Source: Candidatus Omnitrophota bacterium | GTDB taxonomy: Bacteria > Omnitrophota > Gorgyraeia > B26-G9 | Direction of reading: 5' to 3' | Length of the DNA: 13,192 bases | NCBI GenBank assembly: GCA_003645745.1 | Contig: QNCH01000021.1 | Location: 1-13,192, forward strand | In this document: in pieces, positions 5,956 through 12,121 of the stretch | How the letters are laid out: each line of letters opens with the position of its first letter | Numbering within the stretch: the first letter of the stretch is position 1 | The notes under the pieces: generated by a model | The model's input: only the letters and a program-made list of their open reading frames with translations | What the model was told of the DNA's origin: nothing | Databases searched by the model: none | Program-made: the position numbers and the translations under genes

Positions 5956-8316
5956 ATGGTTAGTTCATCTCGTGAAAATAGAAGTTTTTCACAAAACGCG
6001 AGTTTGTTTTTTAATTCGTTGTTGTCTATGGTTTCCGTTGCGTTGTTTATTTTATTTATAGGAGCGGGAGTTTTGGGGAGTGGGGGAAGCGCTGTAGCAT
6101 CACTTGATAGTTATATAGGCATAAATTCCAGCGTGATGAACCGAGAAAATGAAACACCGGTTGTTTTTGAGTCAAATCATAAGGGAATTGACAGCGCTTT
6201 TAATACGGAAGTATTTAGATTAACAGGACCGACAGGATCAAATGCTTTGATTGAAGATAATGATAGTTATCGAAATAAAAACCCTTGGATGCATTTTAAT
6301 AATCCTTGGTCTGGAAGCGGAAACCATTTTGTAATTGTTTCTTATGGAGATGACGTGGGGTATATAAATAGAGTAATGAGTTTTGATAGAGATAATTTTA
6401 CTATATCAGAATATAGGATAATTCCTAATTCGCCAAATGGTCAGCCAATAACTCCATATAATCGGAATCTTTGGTTTGATCCTAATGAGGAATTATTAAT
6501 GTATGGAGTCACAAGCTATGGAACAGAATTATATGCATATAATGCAGGAGATATTTCTGTTACTCTTGGAAATCAGATAATTTTACCTAATAGTTATTTA
6601 TTGCTGAAGGATTTCGCAGAATCAAATCCTCTTATGGATGCGTTTAATCAGGGATTTATGTGGAACGATGGAAAAACATTTAGCTATGCTGTCAAGAATA
6701 GCAATGGTCAGACTATTGGAATCGGCACTTATTTTTGGACAACTGACCCGACAAATGGAACTCTTAATTACACAGACATAACAGGCTGGGATGACTTTGA
6801 CGAATTATGGTGTGATAGAAAGAATTATATAATGATGGCGCATGCCAACGATGGGAATTATAGCCATATTCCTTCAGGAAGCTATGGTGTAATACGTTTT
6901 GACACGGACGGCAATTATGTTGATTCATGGATATCGGGAAATCCTTATTTTGATACAGGGAAAGGATCAGGGTATGGAGGTTATTGGACGAACAGGAATT
7001 ATAATCTTTCGAATAGTGTATTTTTAAGAAATTCTTTAACTCCTGATACCTTTTATAGAATATGGCCTCCTTCTTCTGAAACAGGAACTGATATAAGATC
7101 GGATTCACTAAGTATAGGAAACAGTTGGGTGTTTAATCCTTCTTACAGTAATTCGGATTATGTGTATGGAGCTGAGTATAGTATCACAACGATCGGTCCA
7201 ACAACTAAAGTTGGACAAGATGAAATTTTTGCGATAGATGTTACAAATCCAGGAGCAGTATCACACTGGAAAAGAATTGCTCGATTATGGAATGTTGGTG
7301 GAAGCTGGGATAATCAGCCGGACTGTTATGGTTCTCCAAATAATGATTATGTTATGTATTGGTCTAATATGGAAGCTGCAGGTGAAGTCAATGGAAGATG
7401 GGATACTTTTGTCGCAAGGATATTTAATGGCTCCGACATCACCCCACCAACTCGCTCTAACCCCCAACCAACCGGAACGCTAACTTCAGGAACAACACAA
7501 ACAACAATTTCCCTAACCACCAACGAAACAGCAATTTGCAAATATTCTACTACTCCCAACACAGCCTATGATGATCTGCTCAACTCCTTGTCCGCCGATG
7601 AGGCGGGAACAACCCACTCTCAAATAATATCAGGCTTATCAGATGGGAATACCTATGCCTACTACATAAGATGCCAGGACACCGTCACTCCTCCCAATCA
7701 AAACACGGATGATTTCAATATAAGTTTTAGTGTTGCAAATGTAGTTTCTGATACTACCCCTCCAATAAGAAGCAATGGTTTTCCTCAAGGCGAAATAGAG
7801 TTAGACACAACTGTCGCGGATATAAGTTTAAGTACAGATGAGAACGCTGCTTGTAAATATTCAAGTATGGAAAACACAGATTATGCGGATATGACAAATT
7901 TTAGCGCAACCACAGGCACAAACCACTTAACCGAAGTAACAGGATTAGAGAACGGCCTTACATATAATTATTATGTGAAATGCAGGGACGAATTAAATAA
8001 TATAAATACAGACGATTTTGTAATTACCTTTAGTGTAGCCAGTAATCAGGGCATCAATAATCCTACAAGCACAAGCAGTAGTGGTGGTAGAAGTTGTTTT
8101 ATTGCTACAGCAGCTTACGGCACAGAAATGGCAGAAGAAGTAAAAGTTTTAAGCAGGTTTAGAGATAAACATTTGTTGAAAAATAATTATGGCAAAACGT
8201 TTGTAAAGATGTATTATAAATACAGCCCGAGGGTGGCTGATTATATTAGGCACAGGGTTTGGGCAAGAGATGTGGTTAGAGTGATGTTGAGGCCATTGGT
8301 AAAGGTAACAAAGTAA
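5956..8316 (+). CDS. Secreted multidomain protein with CFI-box C-terminal domain
   Basis: This 786-residue protein is exported. A hydrophobic segment at residues 17-41 is followed by SAVAS, a plausible signal peptidase I site near 48. Residues about 50-490 are rich in Gly, Asn, Tyr and Trp with many short strands and no motif I recognise; a beta-propeller-like fold is possible. Two related fibronectin III-like modules of about 100 residues begin with D-x-TPP-x-RSN at 494 and 599, each with a CKYS motif and an RCQD or KCRD motif, suggesting one conserved cysteine pair per module. A Ser/Thr/Gly linker leads to CFIATAAYG at 714 and the basic CFI-box tail, a domain of unknown function seen at the ends of secreted proteins. 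I choose ATG 5956; an ATG at 5851 would translate the upstream repeat and bury the signal peptide. No strong ribosome binding site is seen; AAATC repeats lie just before the start. Confidence 0.85.
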   Translation: MVSSSRENRSFSQNASLFFNSLLSMVSVALFILFIGAGVLGSGGSAVASLDSYIGINSSVMNRENETPVVFESNHKGIDSAFNTEVFRLTGPTGSNALIEDNDSYRNKNPWMHFNNPWSGSGNHFVIVSYGDDVGYINRVMSFDRDNFTISEYRIIPNSPNGQPITPYNRNLWFDPNEELLMYGVTSYGTELYAYNAGDISVTLGNQIILPNSYLLLKDFAESNPLMDAFNQGFMWNDGKTFSYAVKNSNGQTIGIGTYFWTTDPTNGTLNYTDITGWDDFDELWCDRKNYIMMAHANDGNYSHIPSGSYGVIRFDTDGNYVDSWISGNPYFDTGKGSGYGGYWTNRNYNLSNSVFLRNSLTPDTFYRIWPPSSETGTDIRSDSLSIGNSWVFNPSYSNSDYVYGAEYSITTIGPTTKVGQDEIFAIDVTNPGAVSHWKRIARLWNVGGSWDNQPDCYGSPNNDYVMYWSNMEAAGEVNGRWDTFVARIFNGSDITPPTRSNPQPTGTLTSGTTQTTISLTTNETAICKYSTTPNTAYDDLLNSLSADEAGTTHSQIISGLSDGNTYAYYIRCQDTVTPPNQNTDDFNISFSVANVVSDTTPPIRSNGFPQGEIELDTTVADISLSTDENAACKYSSMENTDYADMTNFSATTGTNHLTEVTGLENGLTYNYYVKCRDELNNINTDDFVITFSVASNQGINNPTSTSSSGGRSCFIATAAYGTEMAEEVKVLSRFRDKHLLKNNYGKTFVKMYYKYSPRVADYIRHRVWARDVVRVMLRPLVKVTK

Positions 8317-8323
8317 ATTACAA

Positions 8324-8424
8324 TGTAGGGGTTTGATTTATCAAACCCGTGATAATAATTTCATAATAATAATGAATTTAACAATCATCAAAATCTAACG
8401 GGCATGATGAATCATGCCCCTACA
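8324..8424. repeat. Complete GTAGGGG double-hairpin element (family 1)
   Basis: TGTAGGGG (8324-8331) and CCCCTACA (8417-8424) are the outer inverted ends. The inner hairpins are GGGTTTGA/TCAAACCC (8329-8336 with 8341-8348, loop TTTA) and GGGCATGAT/ATCATGCCC (8400-8408 with 8411-8419). The element starts 7 bases after the stop codon of the CFI-box gene. The two hairpins of this one element have different stem sequences, which shows that the stem sequence is free to vary while pairing is kept. Confidence 0.82.
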
Positions 8425-8429
8425 GATTG

Positions 8430-8460
8430 TAAATTTTACAAACCTATTACGTTTGAGTAT
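8430..8460 (-). repeat. Solo end of the family 2 inverted-repeat element
   Basis: AAATTTTACAAACC followed by TATTACGTTTGAGTAT is the inverse of the left end at 971-1004 with two mismatches. No opposite end is present nearby. It lies 5 bases from the end of the family 1 element; the solo hairpin at 923-948 and the family 2 left end at 971 are neighbours in the same way, so the two families sit side by side at two loci. Confidence 0.7.
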
Positions 8461-8472
8461 AACCAACTTGTC

Positions 8473-8501
8473 TTGACATTCTTAATGCCTTAAGGTAAAA
8501 T
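8473..8501 (+). promoter_or_regulatory. Strong sigma70-type promoter at the start of the cyclo-ligase gene
   Basis: TTGACA at 8473-8478 is a perfect -35 hexamer. TAAAAT at 8496-8501 matches the -10 consensus at five of six positions, with the ideal 17-base spacer. Transcription would begin near 8507-8509, at or just past the ATG at 8506, so the transcript would have no leader. The AAGG at 8492-8495 would then lie inside the promoter and would not be transcribed. If instead the gene is transcribed from further upstream, AAGG acts as a weak ribosome binding site 10 bases from the start. Confidence 0.5.
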
Positions 8502-8505
8502 CAAA

Positions 8506-9063
8506 ATGGATAAACAGCAGATAAGAAAGCAAATATTGCGGAAGTTAAAAGGGCAGAGCAGGCAGCAGCGGATTGAGAAGAGTTTACAAATAAAAAAACA
8601 GCTGTTTTCAGCACCTGAGTTTTTATATGCGCATACAGTTATGTGTTATATTTCAACGGCTGGTGAAGTAGAGACAATGGGTATAATTGATGATATGCTT
8701 CAAATTGGGAAAAGGGTAGTTGCGCCAATGGTATTGGTAGAAAGTAAAAATATAAAACTTTTAGAATTAAAAGAAGATTATAAAAATGAATTAGTCAAAG
8801 GGGCTTATGGAATTTTTCAGCCTAAAGAAGATTTTACCAGGGAAGTGTCCGCGCAAGATATTGATTTAGCTGTTGTTCCTGGCGTGGCATTTGATTCAAG
8901 CGGTAATCGTTTGGGCCGGGGCGGAGGTTACTTTGACCGGTTTTTACTTAGCCTTAAAAAGAGAACTATCCCAATACTTGGTTTATTATTTGATTTTCAA
9001 TTAATAAATCATGTGCCTGTTTTATCCCATGATATTGCTGTTAATAAATTGATTTCTGCTTAA
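8506..9063 (+). CDS. 5-formyltetrahydrofolate cyclo-ligase
   Basis: The enzyme (also called MTHFS, YgfA or Fau) converts 5-formyltetrahydrofolate to 5,10-methenyltetrahydrofolate with ATP hydrolysis, clearing a stable folate form back into one-carbon metabolism in the cytoplasm. The 185-residue length is typical. The N-terminus has the basic helix of the family (IRKQILRKLK), the centre holds YISTAGEVET, and the diagnostic glycine-rich loop GNRLGRGGGYFDRF lies around residues 132-145 after VVPGVAFD. The ATG at 8506 gives the usual N-terminus. The gene lies upstream of the RNase Y gene, an arrangement I know from several bacterial phyla, with a 133-base gap that carries no recognisable 6S RNA or terminator. 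A near-consensus promoter overlaps its start. Confidence 0.94.
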   Translation: MDKQQIRKQILRKLKGQSRQQRIEKSLQIKKQLFSAPEFLYAHTVMCYISTAGEVETMGIIDDMLQIGKRVVAPMVLVESKNIKLLELKEDYKNELVKGAYGIFQPKEDFTREVSAQDIDLAVVPGVAFDSSGNRLGRGGGYFDRFLLSLKKRTIPILGLLFDFQLINHVPVLSHDIAVNKLISA

Positions 9064-9196
9064 AGTGCCTTATCTGCGTTTCATCTTTTTATTTATGAGT
9101 TATTGTAAGGATAGAATGCTCAGGTTATCCATTATTTGAAGATGGCTGTCCTGCGGTGAGTTTTGTTTTCTATCTATTAAGGAGGCGGGTGTTTTT

Positions 9197-10750
9197 ATGA
9201 ATACAGTGATTATGATAACTGGAGTGTTTGTGGTTTCTTTTTTTTGCGGTTATGTTTTTCACCGATTGAATTCAGGTAAAAAAATTGCTGATGCGCAAGA
9301 GAGGGCAGCGATAATTATTCAGGATGCGGAACGTAATGCCAGGGCTAAACAAAAAGAAGCAAATTTAGAAGCAAAAGATTTACTTTACAGAACAAGGCTG
9401 GATTTTGAAAAAGAATCCAAAGAAAAGAAACAAGAGTTGTTAAGTATAGAGAAAAGGTTAGTGCAGCGAGAGGGAAATCTGGATAGAAAGGTTGATCTTA
9501 TAGAAAAGAAAGAACGTGATTTAAACAATAAAGATAATTTTCTTTCAGGGAAAATACAGGAAAATGATCTTAAACAAAAAGAATTGAATGCTTTAATTAT
9601 AGAAGAGAAAAAGCGTTTGCAGGATGTTTCAGGGTTAAGTTGTGAAGAAGCAAAAAAAATACTTTTGCGCCGTATAGAAGATGATGTGCGTTATGACGCG
9701 AATGTAATAATTAAAAGGATAGAAGATGAGGCAAGGGAAACAGCAGATAAAAAGGCTAAACAATTAATCAGTATTGCTATTCAGCGCTGCGCAGCCGAAC
9801 ATACTGTAGAGGCAACTGTAAGTGTAGTCAGTTTGCCCAACGATGATACTAAAGGCAGAATAATTGGAAGAGAAGGCAGGAATATCAGGGCATTGGAAAT
9901 GGCTACAGGCATTGATGTGATTATTGATGATACTCCTGAAGCAGTTACTCTTTCTGGGTTTGACTCTATTCGCAGAGAGATTGCGCGGATTTCTCTGGAG
10001 AAATTAATTGCTAATGGCCGTATTCATCCTGCCAGGATTGAAGAAATTGTCGGGAAAGTAAAAAAGGAAATGGTTCAAACCTTAAAGGAAGAAGGAGAGA
10101 AAGCGGTATTTGACGTTGGTGTACAGAGAGTGCATGCTGAGATAGTGAAACTTTTAGGCCGTTTAAGATATCGGACAAGTTATGGGCAGAATGTGCTTCA
10201 GCATTCAAAAGAGGTCGCTTATCTTATGAGCCTCTTAGCCGGGCAGTTAGAGCTTGATCCAGTAGTCGCGAAACGTATTGGTTTATTGCATGATATAGGC
10301 AAAGCAGTTGACCATCAGGTAGAAGGTACACACGCAATGATTGGCGCGGATTTGGCGAAGAAATATGGAGAAAATGATTTAGTGGTTGATGCAATTGCCG
10401 CGCATCATAATGAAAGGGAAACAAATTCAATTTATGGAGTTCTTGTACAGGCAGCAGATGCAATTAGCGCTACCCGGCCTGGAGCGCGGCGTGAAAGTCT
10501 GGAAAATTATATTAAACGGTTAAAAAAATTAGAATTTGTAGCAGATTCTTTTAAAGGGGTAGAGAAAACTTATGCTATTCAGGCTGGCCGGGAAATAAGG
10601 GTAATTGTTCAGCCTGATCGGTTAGGTGATGAACAGTCTGCTCTTTTAGCTAGAGATTTGGCAAAAAAAATTGAAAAGGAATTGGAATATCCAGGGCAGG
10701 TTAAGGTAACAATTATTAGAGAAAAACGTATTATAGAATATGCGAAATGA
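9197..10750 (+). CDS. rny: Ribonuclease Y
   Basis: RNase Y is a membrane-anchored endoribonuclease that starts mRNA decay in many bacteria lacking RNase E. At 517 residues it has the standard length and order: an N-terminal transmembrane helix (residues about 3-22), a long charged coiled coil (about 30-200), a KH RNA-binding domain with the GRIIGREGRN loop at 220-229, and an HD domain with the metal-binding pair H365-D366 in LLHDIGK followed by AAHHNE. The ATG at 9197 has AAGGAGG at 9179-9185, 11 bases upstream. It is followed by ymdB after a 280-base gap of repeats; the same gene order (rny-ymdB) is known in Bacillus subtilis. The many hairpins at gene ends in this window would be natural obstacles or signals for this enzyme's decay pathway, which is speculation. 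Confidence 0.97.
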   Translation: MNTVIMITGVFVVSFFCGYVFHRLNSGKKIADAQERAAIIIQDAERNARAKQKEANLEAKDLLYRTRLDFEKESKEKKQELLSIEKRLVQREGNLDRKVDLIEKKERDLNNKDNFLSGKIQENDLKQKELNALIIEEKKRLQDVSGLSCEEAKKILLRRIEDDVRYDANVIIKRIEDEARETADKKAKQLISIAIQRCAAEHTVEATVSVVSLPNDDTKGRIIGREGRNIRALEMATGIDVIIDDTPEAVTLSGFDSIRREIARISLEKLIANGRIHPARIEEIVGKVKKEMVQTLKEEGEKAVFDVGVQRVHAEIVKLLGRLRYRTSYGQNVLQHSKEVAYLMSLLAGQLELDPVVAKRIGLLHDIGKAVDHQVEGTHAMIGADLAKKYGENDLVVDAIAAHHNERETNSIYGVLVQAADAISATRPGARRESLENYIKRLKKLEFVADSFKGVEKTYAIQAGREIRVIVQPDRLGDEQSALLARDLAKKIEKELEYPGQVKVTIIREKRIIEYAK

Positions 10751-10758
10751 TTGGGTAT

Positions 10759-10796
10759 AGGTTGTTGGTAAGGCTTTTGTGAATATTACAAAATAA
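10759..10796 (+). pseudogene. Short trace of a CFI-box gene 3' end
   Basis: Only the last dozen codons remain. AGGTTGTTGGTAAGGCTTTTG aligns base by base with the decayed tail near 5757-5777 (R-L-M-L-K-T-L there). After a one-base deletion, GTGAATATTACAAAATAA reads VNITK-stop, against TNITK-stop at 5795 and VKVTK-stop at 8316. The stop codon is followed by AATTATATTGTAG, matching AATTCTAACGTAG and AATTACAATGTAG at the other two loci, and then by a GTAGGGG-type element. The piece is short, and the call rests on agreement among three loci. Confidence 0.55.
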
Positions 10797-10802
10797 ATTA
10801 TA

Positions 10803-10878
10803 TTGTAGTGGCATGATTTATCATGCCAGTTATGTTATATGATTATTATTACTGGTTTGATAAATCAACCCCCTACAA
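10803..10878. repeat. GTAGGGG double-hairpin element, diverged copy (family 1)
   Basis: TTGTAG (10803-10808) and CTACAA (10873-10878) are the outer ends. The left hairpin TGGCATGA/TCATGCCA (10809-10816 with 10821-10828, loop TTTA) differs from the GGGCATGA/TCATGCCC copies by a matched pair of changes, G-C to T-A, that keeps the stem closed. The right hairpin, GGTTTGA facing TCAACC, has one bulge. The interior is TTATTATTA-rich, as in the copy at 5804. Confidence 0.72.
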
Positions 10879-10904
10879 ATGATAATTATTAATGCATAAA
10901 GGAA

Positions 10905-10972
10905 ATCCCGATTGCTTGTTTTGACTGAGAAAAGTAGAAGCGTTTTTTTCAGTCAAAACAAGCAATCGGGAT
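10905..10972. repeat. Perfect 24-bp inverted repeat, long hairpin upstream of ymdB
   Basis: The arms 10905-10928 and 10949-10972 are exact inverses over 24 bases (outer end ATCCCGATTGC, inner end TTTTGACTGA). Pairing continues inward for about seven more pairs, two of them G-U, leaving an eight-base loop TAGAAGCG. The sequence is unrelated to the other repeat families and occurs once in the window. It ends 58 bases before the ymdB start, so it would sit in the 5' leader if transcribed from rny or from the gap. No T-tract follows on the + strand, so it is not an ordinary terminator. It may be a recently inserted palindromic element, a structured leader or a small RNA. I cannot choose between these. 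Confidence 0.8.
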
Positions 10973-11030
10973 AATTCGTACAAATAACTTATGCTCCTGA
11001 GTCGGTCGCATAAGGGATGTGTTCATTGCA

Positions 11031-11828
11031 ATGAGAATATTAATTTTTGGTGATATTGTTGGTAAACCTGGCAGACAGGCAGTGCATAAAATTCTTCCTG
11101 AGTTAAAATATAGGGAAAAAATAGATTTTGTGATTGCTAATGGGGAAAATTCTGCTGGCGGTTCAGGTATAACTCCGAAAATATTTAATGAGCTGATTTG
11201 TTCAGGCATTGATGTTTTAACATCAGGAGATCATATTTTTAAAAATAAAGAAATTTTGCAGGTTATTGATTATCAGGATAGATTGCTGCGGCCCGCTAAT
11301 TATCCTGATGAAGTTTATGGCAGAGGATTTTGTGTTATTAAAGCTAAAAGCGGCCAGAAAATTGGTGTGCTTAATTTACTTGGCCGGGTTTTTATGGAAC
11401 CTTTAGATTGCCCATTTCGTAAGAGTTTAGAAATTATTAAGCAGATTCGCGAACAAACTTCTATAATTATTGTGGATATGCACGCGGAAGCTACAAGTGA
11501 AAAAATTGCTATGGGCTGGTATTTGAATGGTAAAGTAAGTGTTGTTTTGGGTACGCATACACATGTGCAGACTGCTGATGAACGCGTCTTGCCGGAATTT
11601 GGGCATACTGCTTATATTACAGATATTGGAATGACCGGAGCAATTGATTCTGTTATCGGCCGAAAAGTTGAACAGATTTTAAAGCGTTTTTTAAATCATA
11701 CTCCTGAAAAGTTTGAAGTTGCGGTTAAAAATGTTGAGCTGCAGGGAATTATTGTAGAGATTGACGAACATACAGGAGCAGCAAAATCAATTAAAAGGGT
11801 AAAAGAAAGTTTAAAAGTATGGGCATGA
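11031..11828 (+). CDS. ymdB: YmdB-type metallophosphoesterase (TIGR00282 family)
   Basis: This family of calcineurin-like phosphoesterases includes Bacillus subtilis YmdB, a phosphodiesterase active on 2',3'- and 3',5'-cyclic nucleotides and linked to RNase Y. The 265 residues from ATG 11031 begin MRILIFGDIVGKPGR, the family signature. Metal ligands are visible: D8, E39-N40 (NGEN), D67-H68 (SGDH), H151 (DMHAE), H176 and H178 (THTHVQT). An in-frame GTG at 11019 is rejected because the family begins at MRIL; AAGGGA at 11012-11017 is 13 bases from the ATG, a rather long spacing. The position usually held by Asn in a G-N-H motif is Asp here. The last codons (VWA-stop) lie inside a palindromic repeat, so the natural C-terminus has been altered by that sequence. 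Confidence 0.93.
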   Translation: MRILIFGDIVGKPGRQAVHKILPELKYREKIDFVIANGENSAGGSGITPKIFNELICSGIDVLTSGDHIFKNKEILQVIDYQDRLLRPANYPDEVYGRGFCVIKAKSGQKIGVLNLLGRVFMEPLDCPFRKSLEIIKQIREQTSIIIVDMHAEATSEKIAMGWYLNGKVSVVLGTHTHVQTADERVLPEFGHTAYITDIGMTGAIDSVIGRKVEQILKRFLNHTPEKFEVAVKNVELQGIIVEIDEHTGAAKSIKRVKESLKVWA

Positions 11829-11842
11829 TTTATCATGCCCGG
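11817..11842. repeat. Solo half of the GTAGGGG palindromic element overlapping the ymdB stop
   Basis: GGGCATGATTTATCATGCCC at 11821-11840 is identical to 928-947. It is preceded by GTAT where the other copies have GTAG. The ymdB stop codon TGA is positions 6-8 of the hairpin (11826-11828). No inverted partner is seen downstream. Confidence 0.75.
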
Positions 11843-11997
11843 GATGTTATTTATAATTTAATATGTTGGATTTGGTTGATTTTATTGAGCAAAATTTCAG
11901 CAATAGCAAGGCTCTCTTGAGAATTTTGCGATTTTTGAATCGGTCAAAGACGGCCTGAAGGTGAGATGCTAAAAGCACAATTTATGGTCTATAATAT
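11843..11997. other. Intergenic stretch with little recognisable content
   Basis: No gene is seen. A weak inverted repeat, GCAAAATT near 11889 and AATTTTGC near 11923, encloses about 25 bases. TATAAT at 11990-11995 is a perfect -10 hexamer that could drive the downstream oxidoreductase genes, but the -35 region at the right distance (TGCTAA) is poor. Confidence 0.4.
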
Positions 11998-12104
11998 GGA
12001 TTTCCGCTAAAAGATTGCTGGAATGACAAAAAAATGGAATGATGACAAATGTGGCAGGATAGAATATCCGACAATGTCATTCCCGCAATTTTTTAGCGGA
12101 ATCT
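11998..12104. repeat. Complete inverted-repeat element of family 3
   Basis: The left arm (11998-12027: GGATTTCCGCTAAAAGATTG then CTGGAATGACA) and right arm (12075-12104: TGTCATTCCCGCAATTTTTT then AGCGGAATCT) are inverse over about 30 bases with only a few mismatches. Each arm also holds a short internal CCGC/GCGG-like pairing around TAAAA. The interior shares ATGACAAATG-GGC-GGATAG with 4624-4645. It ends 17 bases before the next start codon. Confidence 0.75.
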
Positions 12105-12121
12105 AATTTAAGGAATGGTTA

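Noticed and set aside
9089..9117. Promoter for rny (TAGAAT at 9112-9117)
   Set aside because: The -35 position is TTATTT, too weak to separate from AT-rich background.
9064..9196. 6S RNA next to the cyclo-ligase gene, as in many bacteria
   Set aside because: The 133-base gap is too short and lacks the long closing stem with a central bubble. The gap before the gene is filled by repeats.
923..11842. A CRISPR array or tandem array made of the repeated hairpins
   Set aside because: The copies are hundreds to thousands of bases apart, are palindromic, and have no regular spacers or cas genes.
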